Shown: positions 17,751 through 27,460, counted from the stretch's first letter. The stretch is 64,000 nt of DNA from Lachnospiraceae bacterium C1.1 (GCA_030434875.1 JAUISW010000001.1:1623501-1687500); one strand, 5' to 3'. Translations and numbers: made by a program. Notes: generated by a model from the letters alone, not told the origin.

Positions 17751-19139
17751 TTAAATTTCAACCGTCTCAAGACCTGTCACCAGCTCTTCTTCTCTCTTTT
17801 CATTTCTAACCTTAAGCTGTCTTCTGATCTCAGGAACTTTCTTTTCATCGAGTGAATAAATTGCCACAGGAATGATCCCAAGCAGGAATATGCAAGCCGG
17901 AACAATATTTACCGCCACATTGATTCCAAGGGATACAGTCGAAGTTATCTCTCCGCCTGCCTGATAACCAAACCAGCCGATAACAGCTACACCAAGTGCG
18001 GAGCCTACTGCCGAGCCGATCTTTGAGCCAAGACCATTCAATGAAAATGCTGTACCATCTGTACGAACTCCTGTCTTTAAGTCCATTTCATCAAGAGATT
18101 CACAGAGCATTATGGAACCGCAGGGACCGGCTATGTATCCGGCACCATATAAAACATGGCACACGATAAGGAATGGGATATTTGTCTTTGGTCCAAATGC
18201 CATTATCAGAAGTGCCGCTGCCTGTATGATGAGTGAGAAATAAAGGACTGCCTTCTTTCCAAACTTTTCTATAACCTTCGGGGAGAACGGCATAACTACT
18301 GCACCGACGAGCATCTGCATCATCATAAACAGAGTGATAAATCTAAAATCCTTTACAACATACATGTAGAAATATACGGCAACTCCGATCCTGCCCATCA
18401 TCGCTGTCATATTTGCGATCGTGTATAGAACAACCATCATGAGATTTTTATTTCCAATAATGAGCTTCATGGATTCCCTTACCGGAACCTGATGCTCTTT
18501 ATGAACCACTACAGTCTCTTTACACTGTGCTGCACAGTACCAGAACATCGGGAGCGCAAGGATCGCAAATAATGCTGCCGTATACTGATAACCGATTTTC
18601 TGATCTCCTCCGCCCAGATAATTAACGAGTGGAAGTGTTCCAAGATTCAGGATTATCATTCCAAGAACCATGCCCATCATCTGTGATGTCATAAGCCTGT
18701 TGATCTTTCCACCATCTGTCGTCATTACTGCAGGAAGTCCCTGATAAGGAACGTTAGTCATTGTATATATCATTCCGAGACCGATATAAGTTACATATGC
18801 ATATACGAGCTTATAAGGGCTTTCAAAATTCGGAACTGTAAATGTAAGTATCGTGAAAAGAACCAATAACGGCGCACCTATAACGATATACGGTCTAAAC
18901 CTTCCCCATTTAGAATGTGTGTGCTCCATTATCTCGCCCATCATAGGATCATTGATACCATCCCATATCTTGGCAACCAGAAAAAGTACTGCGACTGCCC
19001 CCGTCGTCAGCCCGAATACATCTGTATAAAAAACTGCCAGATAAGTGCTTACCATCGTCCACGAAAGCTGCGAAGCAAAATTACCCAGTCCGTACGCAAA
19101 ATACTTTTGCGCCCCAATCTTATATTCCTTTGTACCCAT
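17751..19139 (-). CDS. GPH-family sugar/glycoside:cation symporter
   Basis: 462 residues with about 12 hydrophobic segments. The signature KIWDGINDPMMG (residues ~57-68) and SKWGRFRPYI (76-85) define the glycoside-pentoside-hexuronide:cation symporter family within the major facilitator superfamily. AAAGGAGA lies ahead of the ATG. Substrates in the family are glycosides, pentosides and hexuronides. With the C-glycoside-type operon at 0.5-4.6 kb sharing its putative promoter blocks, and AraC-GH39 regulators upstream, uptake of a plant glycoside is a reasonable guess. A long 540-bp leader region upstream contains two palindromes and a strong hairpin. Confidence 0.87.
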   Translation of the reverse strand: MGTKEYKIGAQKYFAYGLGNFASQLSWTMVSTYLAVFYTDVFGLTTGAVAVLFLVAKIWDGINDPMMGEIMEHTHSKWGRFRPYIVIGAPLLVLFTILTFTVPNFESPYKLVYAYVTYIGLGMIYTMTNVPYQGLPAVMTTDGGKINRLMTSQMMGMVLGMIILNLGTLPLVNYLGGGDQKIGYQYTAALFAILALPMFWYCAAQCKETVVVHKEHQVPVRESMKLIIGNKNLMMVVLYTIANMTAMMGRIGVAVYFYMYVVKDFRFITLFMMMQMLVGAVVMPFSPKVIEKFGKKAVLYFSLIIQAAALLIMAFGPKTNIPFLIVCHVLYGAGYIAGPCGSIMLCESLDEMDLKTGVRTDGTAFSLNGLGSKIGSAVGSALGVAVIGWFGYQAGGEITSTVSLGINVAVNIVPACIFLLGIIPVAIYSLDEKKVPEIRRQLKVRNEKREEELVTGLETVEI

Positions 19140-19219
19140 AATTTCTCCTTTATAAACGCATGTTTATATCTGACTAACCTTTCATGCACGGCTTATGCCG
19201 TGTGCCACCATGTCTGAAA

Positions 19220-19248
19220 GTAACTGTTCAGATATCCTGAACAGTTAC
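19220..19248. mobile_element. 29-bp palindromic mini-insert, site 1
   Basis: GTAACTGTTCAG and CTGAACAGTTAC surround ATATC. The exact 8-bp direct repeat GTCTGAAA stands on both sides (19212-19219 and 19249-19256), which is the mark of a transposition-type insertion. It lies 80 bp upstream of the transporter start. Confidence 0.75.
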
Positions 19249-19301
19249 GTCTGAAACTACTTGTTATCCCAATACCTACTTCCTCGAAAAATACCAGGGA
19301 A

Positions 19302-19341
19302 CTGTAGATAAATACAATGTACATAAATTATTTATCTACAG
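19302..19341. other. Strong hairpin in the transporter leader
   Basis: CTGTAGATAAATA and TATTTATCTACAG are perfect 13-bp arms around a 14-nt loop. Flanking GGGA and TCCC extend it with bulges. No T run follows on the minus strand, so it may be a leader structure and not a terminator. Confidence 0.55.
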
Positions 19342-19408
19342 ATCCCGGCTGCCGGCACGCTTTCTTGTGATCAGGCATCCACTGTAGAAGTTGTCTGCCT
19401 GCTTTATC

Positions 19409-19442
19409 AAATGATAACATATGATTATTCATCATCATTTGC
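19409..19442 (-). promoter_or_regulatory. Putative promoter/control element of the transporter
   Basis: On the minus strand GCAAATGAT is followed by TATGTTATCATTT, the same two blocks as ahead of the C-glycoside-type operon (4641-4674). It would give a ~270-nt leader. Function inferred. Confidence 0.38.
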
Positions 19443-19627
19443 CGTAGTTAATTTTATATGTTTAATTTTATTGTTTACTTTTGATTGTTCTACAAGAAGT
19501 ATATAAGAAATGGTTTTTAGATTAATTTTTTTTGATTTTTTTAAGATGACTGGTAGCCGGAGCAGCAAGTAGCGCCCGGACTTTCCATGCCGACCGGCTT
19601 CTGGGGCATCGTAGCTTTTAGGGGGAT

Positions 19628-19656
19628 ACTGTCATTAAGTTAAACTTAATGACAGT
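19628..19656. repeat. 29-bp perfect palindrome after the AraC-GH39 gene
   Basis: ACTGTCATTAAGTT and AACTTAATGACAGT flank a single A, 27 bp after the regulator stop codon. No direct repeat flanks it. The TGTCATTAAGTTAA end resembles the outer ends of the larger inverted repeats A and C, so it may be an internally deleted relative. Confidence 0.6.
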
Positions 19657-19682
19657 GGTTCAGGGTAGATGAGCAGTTACAC

Positions 19683-22034
19683 TCAATATAGCTTTGTGAT
19701 CCTGTAAAAGCATACTTCATGTGCCTGAAGCTCATGTTCCAGCGTCAGATTGTCATCAACCTCTTTATATATCACGCTATATTCAGGCTTGCATATTTTC
19801 TGCAGATATTCCAGCTGATGAAGCAGAGGCGGCTGGATTCTTGACAAATATTCTCTCTCAGAAATATTGCTTGATTGCATGCCATCTATCCATATATCAA
19901 GCACGCTTCCATTATTTCTGTTAAGTATATATCTCTCTATTCTGTATTTTCCACTTTCAGCCGGCTCTATCTTCAGCCTTACGCGTTTTGTCCTGTAATC
20001 CTCAAACAGGTCATAAACTTCAGCAAATGAGCTTTCATCATTGAGCTCGAGCAGCCTGGAGGGTTCTACATGCGCGTAGCCATACAGCAATATTCTGTAA
20101 GAATCATCATCGCCGCGGGTAACACAGAAATTTTCCCCTCTCTCAAGCAGCGATTCCCCAAGCTGGTTGAGAAAGATAAAACTATAGTAAGCCGGTGATT
20201 CTATGCCATTCTTATCTATCAGGCCCAATCCCCAGAAATTATTTATAGTGCTGCTCTTCATCAGTGACATTGTATCCGATGAATCTTCCTTGAAATATAG
20301 GTAGCCAGACATATCTGTCAGTTCCGAAAGTTCAAGCACGGTCTTGCAGACAAATGCCGACTGGTAGCAGGACTGCTGTATTGGCATGTTTGCCAGATTA
20401 AATGAATTCCACTCCGTCATATACAGCGGAATATCGCCATATTCTGCTGTAGCCGCCTCTCTTACAGCACTGACTCTTTCAGTCATTCTTCCGGCATCAG
20501 CTGTAGGAAGTGCGGGACCGCTGCCATTTGTTATCATCATATTCCCATATATAGAAACAAAGTCCGGCCTGATATCAGCCCTTTTCATATCATTAAGTAT
20601 TTCCCTGAATTCATCTATATCACGGTTTATCGGAAATCCTATCCCGCCTATTGTTGCCTCGGGGATATATCTTTTTATTATCTGTCTTATCCTTCTGATA
20701 TTATCAGTATATTGCTCAGAGCTCTGCCGCTGCGATTTCCAGACCTCAAATACCCACCGGGCAAGCCATTGTCTGGGAAATATCCTCGTGACGTGTGCCA
20801 TCACAGCCTCAAGCATTTCAAAGAACCTGTCGCCATAGAACCTGTAAGTATCAAGACTATCCCCGCCTTTTGCAAAAATATTTTCCGGCGATATGGATAT
20901 CATGTTTGAAAGCTCTATCCATGGAATCAGATCCATCTTATAAAGAGAATCCAGCACCCTGTCCAGAGATGAGAAGTAGTAGGTATATTCAGGTGTGACC
21001 TTTGGGATAAATGCACTGCTCAGCACACCCTGCATCCTGACATAGCGTATATTCAGCTTCTTCCTGCATTTACCGATCCGTTCCAGAAATTCTGACTTTG
21101 TGAGATTCTGCGCTTTACCCGCATTTAATATCCGGGTATTGATCACAAGCTTTCTTTTCTCTGAATCGTCAATAAATATATCAATGCCATTTGCAGTTGA
21201 AACATTTCTGATACGCCTGCTGCTCTCGGGGTATTTTTTCTTCCTGCTCCTGCTGTCATTCCGGTACTGCATCGGGGTTATCCCATATGCATCCGAAAAA
21301 GCCCTTCCGAATACACTTGCGCTGCTGAATCCATTTTTATGCGCTATCACGCCTATAGCCTCATCTGTGTATCTCAGATCCCTGCACGCATGAAACAGCC
21401 GCTTTTCACGAAGGTAATCCCTAAAGCTGCAATGCAGGTATTTTTTGAAAAAAGATGAAAGATACTGAGGTGTAAGATAGATCTTCTCAGCGAGTGTTTC
21501 CAATGTAACTGCGGCCGAGTAATTGTTTTCTATATAGTTCGTGATCTCCCGCACTCTCTGAAGGTACTTTTCCGAAAAATCATATTCTTCTATTCCCTCA
21601 GCGCTGAAATCCTCTTTCAGGATATCCATGATCTTATATAAAAGAGAAAGTATCCTTAGATGATATTTGACCTTATCCTCAGCATACATGGATGCTATAT
21701 CCGCTGTGATAAAGCGCACCTGGCTGTAATCATTATTCGGCTCCCTGACAGAGTCACATATGATGAATCTATAGTCCCCGATAGACTGGCGGACGAAATC
21801 ATAGTCCATTGCTATATGTATAAATTCGCATCCCCCATCAGGCTCCAGTGTAAATTTGGAATTTTCCGCTATATAGCAGATATCACCGGCTTCATAAGAA
21901 GTGCTGGTCATCTCACTTTCAAGTCTGAACCGGCCTACGATAAGATAAAGTATGTGTGTACACTCGCCATCAATTACCGTTTTCTCAATCGATGACTCAT
22001 ATCTCACATATTTGATCGGTAATTCTCCATTCAT
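19683..22034 (-). CDS. AraC-family regulator fused to a GH39-like sensor domain
   Basis: 783 residues. About 1-100 is a cupin-like ligand domain. The AraC DNA-binding domain is at ~177-257 with both helix-turn-helix motifs (LETLAEKIYLTPQYLSSFFK; IAHKNGFSSASVFGRAFSDAYGITPMQY). Residues ~300-700 resemble GH39 beta-xylosidase. The nucleophile motif YMTEWN (~538-542) is present, but where the acid/base WNEP motif should be there is FEVWKSQ (429-435), so hydrolase activity is doubtful and the domain is more likely a glycoside sensor. Its ATG overlaps the stop of the second regulator (ATGA), meaning translational coupling. It probably controls the transporter and catabolic operon. GH39-type sensing domains on AraC regulators are known in Firmicutes. 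Confidence 0.82.
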   Translation of the reverse strand: MNGELPIKYVRYESSIEKTVIDGECTHILYLIVGRFRLESEMTSTSYEAGDICYIAENSKFTLEPDGGCEFIHIAMDYDFVRQSIGDYRFIICDSVREPNNDYSQVRFITADIASMYAEDKVKYHLRILSLLYKIMDILKEDFSAEGIEEYDFSEKYLQRVREITNYIENNYSAAVTLETLAEKIYLTPQYLSSFFKKYLHCSFRDYLREKRLFHACRDLRYTDEAIGVIAHKNGFSSASVFGRAFSDAYGITPMQYRNDSRSRKKKYPESSRRIRNVSTANGIDIFIDDSEKRKLVINTRILNAGKAQNLTKSEFLERIGKCRKKLNIRYVRMQGVLSSAFIPKVTPEYTYYFSSLDRVLDSLYKMDLIPWIELSNMISISPENIFAKGGDSLDTYRFYGDRFFEMLEAVMAHVTRIFPRQWLARWVFEVWKSQRQSSEQYTDNIRRIRQIIKRYIPEATIGGIGFPINRDIDEFREILNDMKRADIRPDFVSIYGNMMITNGSGPALPTADAGRMTERVSAVREAATAEYGDIPLYMTEWNSFNLANMPIQQSCYQSAFVCKTVLELSELTDMSGYLYFKEDSSDTMSLMKSSTINNFWGLGLIDKNGIESPAYYSFIFLNQLGESLLERGENFCVTRGDDDSYRILLYGYAHVEPSRLLELNDESSFAEVYDLFEDYRTKRVRLKIEPAESGKYRIERYILNRNNGSVLDIWIDGMQSSNISEREYLSRIQPPLLHQLEYLQKICKPEYSVIYKEVDDNLTLEHELQAHEVCFYRITKLY

Positions 22035-23097
22035 AATTTCTGTACTTCCTTCTGAAGTCTTATATTAAAGAGCTTCACTTCCCCCTTTTCCACATCTGCG
22101 TCCAGTATCAGACTTCCTTCTTCCTCGAGCGTGACTATCCGGAGTTCCGGAATCATCTCAGAGCGCCTTGCCAGGACCGAACCCTTATCTGTCTGTAAAG
22201 GTGTCTCGAATCCCAGCCTGTACCACTCATAAAGAAGGTTTCCGCTCGTCCTTCCTATCGTATATGTCTCTATCTCATACTTTCCTGCCGTGAGATATGG
22301 CAGATCCACTTGTATTTTTTCCGTCTCACGTATTTTCTCATTTGAGTATTCCGCATTTACATCCTCTATGGTCATATTCTGACTGCGGTACTTCTCGCTT
22401 AGATGCTGATATGAGAAAACTATGCACTGTATCTGTGCCGCAGAATTACTTGTCACTATATAATTTTCACCGATTCCCAGAAGGTAATATCCAAGCCTCG
22501 AGAGCAGCGAATATGCATGAAATACCGGTTTTGGAATATTCGTATCCGTGACAAGCCCCCACCCGCCGAACAGCAGGTCATTGTTATCCGCATATCTCAG
22601 ATCCACATCCGACATCAGATAATAGCCAAGAGCGGAAATGCCAAGCTGAAGCGCGGCCTTCACTATATTCGTCAAAAAAGCCGCCTGATAAGGAGAATCA
22701 TTTATCAGGGTTCTCGATGAAAGATTTGAATTAAACTCCGTTATCCATATCTCACGCCTCATCCCCCTGTCCTTTACGTAATCAGTCAGAAGCTTCATTC
22801 TTTCCTCAAATATATTCTGGTTTTCTGAAACTACGGCACCGATCGTATTGTCAGTAAGCGGATAAATATATGCAGTTATGAAATCCGGACTGGCATCGAA
22901 TTTTTCCATTGTTTCGATTATTTCCGGCAGCTCCTGAATATTCCCCCATGAATTAAATCCCGGTCCTCCTATCATACAGTCCGGTATCATGGATTTTACG
23001 ATATCTTTTATGCGCTTAAAATAATAACTGTATTTTGCAAACGGAAATTCCTTTTTTGGGGGTGCGGACGAAAAGTTGGACCGTCCCATCCCCATTA

Positions 23098-23376
23098 TTA
23101 TTCATCTCGATATTCTTTATATTCTTTCAATATCCCTTGTTTATCCATAAATGCATATGCTGTTAAGATTTCGTCTCTTAAAATAGCCTGAGCTGATCTG
23201 AGATGCTGTAATTCATCTACTTCAGATTCAAATGCTATATCAGGACGCATAAATCCTGCAATAAACTCATCACCACTCACCTCTTCTGAAAAAGGTGTCT
23301 CTAAATCCATAAGTCCATTCATTTCTTTAAATGTTTCTGATTTCACAAACCAGTTATCGCGATCCTTCTTCTCCAA
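23098..23376 (-). CDS. Small passenger protein of the IS element, unknown
   Basis: 92 residues from a TTG at 23376, chosen because GGAGG lies about 8 bases ahead; an earlier TTG at 23397 would swallow that site. I do not recognise the protein. It is acidic and mostly helical, with SETFKEMNGLMDLETPFSEE and ELQHLRSAQAILRDEILTAY. It ends 15 bp inside the terminal repeat, so it is carried by the element. It follows the transposase without a gap and so is likely co-translated. Passenger genes are unusual for compact IS3-type elements; a role in regulating transposition or protecting the host is possible but unproven. Confidence 0.6.
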   Translation of the reverse strand: MEKKDRDNWFVKSETFKEMNGLMDLETPFSEEVSGDEFIAGFMRPDIAFESEVDELQHLRSAQAILRDEILTAYAFMDKQGILKEYKEYRDE

Positions 23377-23393
23377 TGATTGATTCCTCCAAA

Positions 23394-24959
23394 TCAAGCT
23401 GCTATTAACCCTAATCTCTTTCTATACTGGATTGGACTCATCCCACCAAGTGATATTTTGATTCTGTTTTCAGCATACCAGTGAATATAGTCATCAAGTT
23501 CGGTTATAAATTGGTCTATTGATACATTATCCCAACAACGGCCATAAAACATTTCGTTTTTAAGTCTTCCAAAGAATCCCTCACAGGCAGAATTATCAGG
23601 AGAGCACCCCTTTTTTGACATAGATCTTGTTAATCCCGCGTTTTCCATCCGTTCAATCCATCCCGGCCAACGGTAGTGTGCGCCACGGTCAGAATGTACT
23701 ATAGGTTTTTCATCAGATTTTAAGGTGCTGATTGCCATATCAAGCATTGTATTGACCAGCTCTGCATCCGGATGTTTACCTATTGTCCATGAAACAGGCA
23801 GTCCATCAAAACAATCTATAATGGGAGATAGGTATATTTTTCCAGCAGGAATATGAAACTCTGTGATATCCGTCAGCCATTTCACATTTGGTTTTTCAGC
23901 ATGAAAATCTCTGCTTATAATATTTTTTACTGCCGGACTAATCTCTCCCATGTATGAATTATACTTCTTCTTTCGGATGCTTTTTACTATTAGCTTTTCT
24001 TCCTTCATAAGTCGGCGGACTACTTTTTCCGAAATGACTGATCCGTCTGCTGTGATCTCGCAATGAATCCGCCTATACCCATAAGCACCTTTTGAATCAG
24101 AAAAGGATTTGCGTATTGCTTCTCGTTCTTTTTTGTATTTATCAGGCTTTTTTATTGCGCTTGATTGGTAACAATAGCTGCTTTTTGCCATATGGAATAC
24201 TGACAATAATTCCTTAACCGTATATTTTTCTCTTAGGGCATCAATCACTATGGCTTTCTCTTTATTTGTCAGTTTTATGAGACTGATGCCCTGGTCTTTT
24301 TTTATTATTTCAGCGGCTTTTTCAAGAACGTCTTTTTCTAATTGAAGTCTATAAATCTGTTGCTGCAATTCATTTACTTTAGAAGTGAGTTGATCTCGCT
24401 CGGAAGTCAACTCCTCAATAGTCTTATTATTGTCAACAGTCTTTCTTTTCTTCGCCATTGAATGCTCGTCTCCTTTGCGAAGAAGACGGCTTTTCCAATC
24501 ATATAAAGCCGCTCTGCTTACACCGAGTTCATCTGCAATACTTTGAACCGCAGATGTGCTGCTACACATCTCAAGAACAGCCGCCTCCTTATCTTCCTTG
24601 CAATATTTTACCAAAGGTGAGCCCTTACGGCAATTATGTTGTTCTTGCGGAACATCTTCAATAATCCATTGTGTAAGAAGTGTACGACTGGGGTAACCAA
24701 GAATACGGCATGTCCGGTTTACATTCTTACCATGTTCGAGATAATACTCTACAGCTTTTTTTCGTTGTTCTTCTGAATACTTGCAGGAACGAACCATATT
24801 TCTATGAAGATCTTCATCATGTTGAAATTCATTAACCCAGTTTCTGATTGATTTAACACTATTTGGATATCCCAGCTCCACCTGAACAGCCCTTAAGCTA
24901 TGATCATACTGAAAATATAATTCTACGGCTTTTTTTCGTTGTTCGTATGAGTACATCAT
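23394..24959 (-). CDS. IS3-family transposase, single long ORF
   Basis: 521 residues. Three N-terminal helix-turn-helix segments (YSYEQRKKAVELYFQ; KYSEEQRKKAVEYYLEHG; QSIADELGVSRAALYDWKS), a coiled coil (ELTSERDQLTSKVNELQQQI), then the DDE core: WLTDITEF (Asp), IVHSDRGAHY (Asp), DNSACEGFFGRLKNE (Glu). The OrfA and OrfB parts are joined in one frame, so no programmed frameshift is needed. AGGAGGTG lies right before the tandem ATGs; the second ATG (24956) may be used. It differs clearly from the IS150-like pair at 10.7 and 36.6 kb. Confidence 0.92.
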   Translation of the reverse strand: MMYSYEQRKKAVELYFQYDHSLRAVQVELGYPNSVKSIRNWVNEFQHDEDLHRNMVRSCKYSEEQRKKAVEYYLEHGKNVNRTCRILGYPSRTLLTQWIIEDVPQEQHNCRKGSPLVKYCKEDKEAAVLEMCSSTSAVQSIADELGVSRAALYDWKSRLLRKGDEHSMAKKRKTVDNNKTIEELTSERDQLTSKVNELQQQIYRLQLEKDVLEKAAEIIKKDQGISLIKLTNKEKAIVIDALREKYTVKELLSVFHMAKSSYCYQSSAIKKPDKYKKEREAIRKSFSDSKGAYGYRRIHCEITADGSVISEKVVRRLMKEEKLIVKSIRKKKYNSYMGEISPAVKNIISRDFHAEKPNVKWLTDITEFHIPAGKIYLSPIIDCFDGLPVSWTIGKHPDAELVNTMLDMAISTLKSDEKPIVHSDRGAHYRWPGWIERMENAGLTRSMSKKGCSPDNSACEGFFGRLKNEMFYGRCWDNVSIDQFITELDDYIHWYAENRIKISLGGMSPIQYRKRLGLIAA

Positions 24960-26307
24960 ACACCTCCTGATATTGATCTATATCAGGTCCAACTTTTCGT
25001 CCGCACCCCCTTTTTTGCCGGGATCTGCATCGAGAAAGGGCGGATAACCTATCTCAAAACGCCACTGCTCTACCTCGCTGTATCCATAACGGTTGATGCA
25101 CTCTCTTAAAAAGCCCTGGAATAGATCTATAACCTTCTCAAAATATTCATTTGGGTCATATGCATCCTCCGGCGAAAAATGCTCATTTATGGAAAACTGT
25201 ATCCTGAATTGCTTATTCCCGAGCTCCACAAATGGTCTCATGTTGTTTTCAAGCATGGTGTCGATCAGCGAAAATATCTTGCTGTAACTGTAATATATCC
25301 TACCCCCGAGGCTGTACATTTCTATCAGGTCAAAGAGCATACATATCCTGCCATACTGAAATCCTATTTCAGACTGTATCCTCTCTAATATGTTGAATGC
25401 CCTTCCTCTGTAAAGCTCCTTTGCATAACCGAGGTTTACAAGTCTTAACCATATGGGCTTTACAGGATGGCGTCCCTCCGGTGCGACAAAAACATTTTTT
25501 ATTTCATCCCCGTTTCTGTCATCAGCATACTTAAATATTGGCTCTGACGCATATGCCCTGCATGTTTCGAGAAGCTTTTGCGATTCTGAACGGTTTAATC
25601 CCTTTGTCCTTAATGTCCGTTCCTGTCGCTCATATCTCTCACACAGCTCCCTCTGCTTTTCTCCACGCTCTTTCAGATATTTTAGAAGCGGACGGCCTGT
25701 GAGCTTTTTCCAGAAGCTTGTAAGATACTGGGGTGTCATACCGATTTTTTCGGCCAGGTCGTCAAGCCGGAGTCCATCACCGATTTCAGCTGCCTGACTG
25801 ATGATTTCTGTAAAAAGCTTTTTCTGCTGTTCAGTAATTTCAAGCTTATCCCCGGGACTGTATATTTTTCGCAATTCCGATATTAAAGCCGCTGCCAGCG
25901 CAGCATTTTCTGTATCATACATCGTTCCCATCCGGCTTATATATTGTCTGATGATTTCCGAAAGTTCCTGCGACTTCACCTTTCTTATACCTGATGACAT
26001 TTCCATTATCACTTCATACGGAAATGCCTCTGCCGCTGCCCGCATGCTGAGCGCCATGCGAAAAATTATTGTGTCGGCTCCTGCCTTAAGCTCATGATCC
26101 GTTCCGGGGGATAAAATACATATTGCAGTACCCGTGACAGATTCCCGGTCAAAAACCAGTCTGCCTCTTATCGGGCATAAAATTTCAAGACAGTCAGAGG
26201 ATATTTCAAAATTTCCCTCTGCTTCATATATATCTGAATCAGCCAGAAGCTTCTCCAGTATCCTTAAAATATCCATCAGTAACCTGCTCCCCGTTAAAAA
26301 TATTTTC

Positions 26308-26336
26308 GTAACTGTTCAGGCACCCTGAACAGTTAC
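26308..26336. mobile_element. 29-bp palindromic mini-insert, site 2
   Basis: GTAACTGTTCAGG and CCTGAACAGTTAC surround CAC. Flanked by the exact 8-bp direct repeat ATATTTTC (26300-26307 and 26337-26344). It is 31 bp upstream of the second AraC-GH39 regulator. Confidence 0.78.
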
Positions 26337-26752
26337 ATATTTTCAATAATAATATGATGTTGGGGTCAAAAGTGATGTCAGTGATCGTTACCTACTGGCA
26401 GGCAAGCCTGCCGTGGGAAATGACTTTTGCCCCTGACATCAATATATTATCACAAACAGAGAAAAGTATATTGTATTCTTGCGCTGTTTCTATTCTTTTT
26501 TTCCCTACATTCCGATATAAAATTTGAGCAGTGAATCGGTCCTGGCAAAACGCTGTGGACATTTCACCTCTGTTCAAGCCGCTGCTGACTCAAAATATGG
26601 ATATACAAGGGATTTATATTACTTTATGTGCAACTCAAAAAAATGTTCTAACCTTCCTATAAATAAGAAAATTTTTAAAATTTATTTTGATAATGGTAAA
26701 ATAGAATGGCATCAAATATCCAAATTAAAAGAGTCGTAAAGAGGAAAAGATT
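26337..26752. other. Intergenic region between regulator and DUF6033 gene
   Basis: Apart from the foldback element at 26356-26440 no supported gene is seen. The frame from about 26524 reads as a protein but lacks a start and family resemblance. Confidence 0.5.
26356..26440. mobile_element. 85-bp foldback (MITE-like) element
   Basis: GATGTTGGGGTCAAAAGT at one end and ACTTTTGCCCCTGACATC at the other are near-complementary; inside is a second hairpin GGCAGG-CAAG-CCTGCC. A 5-bp direct repeat AATAT flanks it (26351-26355 and 26441-26445). It has no coding capacity. Confidence 0.6.
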
Positions 26753-27376
26753 ATGAAAATAGATAATAGCACATATAATACTTTTTCTGTTATTTCTTCC
26801 AGAGAAATTTTAAAAAACCAAAAAACGGAACATAACGTACAGGCAGAAACTGAAACTATTTTAGATGGCTATCATGAACTTTGCAAAAAATATCCTGAGG
26901 TTACTTTCAGACTGTCAGATGTCAGTAATTACACAGTTGATGGTCCAAATTTTGGTTATAAAGACAGTATGAACCAGGTAGGTGAAAATTTTGGATATTT
27001 ATCTCAGTATAGTCTGGAAATAGATGCAAAAGTAATTGAAAAAATGCAAAATGACCCCACATATAAAGAAAGGCTTCTTTATGAAATAAATTTTATAAAG
27101 GATAATTATAAATCTTTCCGTCAGTCAGCTGTTGACAGTGGTGATATAAGCATGTTTGTTTCATTGACGGATAATGGAGGAAATTTCCAGCTTTCAAGAA
27201 CACAGACCGGTTACCGGATTCCAACTGAAGATGAGATCAGAAATGGCATAATTGATACTGAGTATAAAGATTTTAAGGATAATTACCTGAAAAGATTTGA
27301 AAAGAAAAAAAATGATCTGATAGATAATTTTATGAAAATGGTATCTGAACACAGTAATAACTCAGTGATAAAATAA
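26753..27376 (+). CDS. DUF6033-like protein
   Basis: 207 residues, preceded by AAGAGGAAAAGA. It starts MKIDNSTYNTFSV and contains KYPEVTFRLSDVSNY, GYLSQYSLEIDAKVIEKM and SLTDNGGNFQLSRTQTGYRIPT, which I associate with the DUF6033 family of Firmicutes proteins of unknown function. There is no signal peptide or membrane segment and no catalytic motif that I can name. It is one of few plus-strand genes here, alone with its own terminator at 27380-27412. Family members are small cytosolic or exported proteins often found in several copies; nothing in the neighbourhood suggests a specific role. Confidence 0.6.
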   Translation: MKIDNSTYNTFSVISSREILKNQKTEHNVQAETETILDGYHELCKKYPEVTFRLSDVSNYTVDGPNFGYKDSMNQVGENFGYLSQYSLEIDAKVIEKMQNDPTYKERLLYEINFIKDNYKSFRQSAVDSGDISMFVSLTDNGGNFQLSRTQTGYRIPTEDEIRNGIIDTEYKDFKDNYLKRFEKKKNDLIDNFMKMVSEHSNNSVIK

Positions 27377-27379
27377 AAC

Positions 27380-27412
27380 GGAGCCTGCGGATTTGATTCC
27401 GTAGGCTCCTCC
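27380..27412 (+). terminator. Terminator of the DUF6033-like gene
   Basis: GGAGCCTGCGG pairs with CCGTAGGCTCC around an 8-nt loop, followed by TCCTT, right after the stop codon. Confidence 0.75.
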
Positions 27413-27460
27413 TTAAGATTCAGATATTCAAAAGACTGCTGTACTCAGCGAGCGCACCCT

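Larger units (their letters stand above)
19140..19682. other. Intergenic region upstream of the transporter
   Basis: No gene is seen. It holds a 29-bp palindromic insert (19220-19248), a hairpin (19302-19341), the putative promoter (19409-19442), a GC-rich stretch of unknown nature (about 19548-19620) and a second 29-bp palindrome (19628-19656). Confidence 0.6.
23058..25010 (-). mobile_element. IS3-family-like element with passenger gene
   Basis: 1953 bp. The terminal inverted repeats are perfect over 25 bp (23058-23082 and 24986-25010; GGGGGTGCGGACG outermost). It sits in a T run, and frame restoration of the host gene calls for a 4-bp target duplication. It carries a single-ORF transposase of unusual length and a small downstream gene. 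Confidence 0.9.
22031..26276 (-). pseudogene. Second AraC-GH39 regulator, split by an IS3-family element
   Basis: The N-terminal half is at 26276-25011: cupin-like start, one AraC helix-turn-helix (LDDLAEKIGMTPQYLTSFWK), then GH39-like sequence. The C-terminal half is at 23057-22031, resuming at KKEFPFAKYSYYFKRIKDI. The halves meet at an A run. Removing the element and one 4-bp target copy leaves eight A's and puts both halves in frame (DPGKK-KEFPF), about 760 residues. The second AraC helix-turn-helix appears absent, and the acid/base site reads RFEIGYPP, again without NEP. It was probably the first gene of a two-regulator operon. The intact C-terminal half cannot be translated from its own start with confidence, but coupling may still reach the next gene from a promoter in the insert. 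Confidence 0.8.

Noticed and set aside
19220..19248. Shared operator for transporter, regulator and chemoreceptor
   Set aside because: Attractive, because all three sites lie ahead of related genes, but exact and different 8-bp duplications at each site favour insertion; a later regulatory use is not excluded.
26524..26739. Small plus-strand gene ahead of the DUF6033-like gene
   Set aside because: No ATG start, no ribosome binding site and no family likeness; part overlaps repeat-derived sequence.
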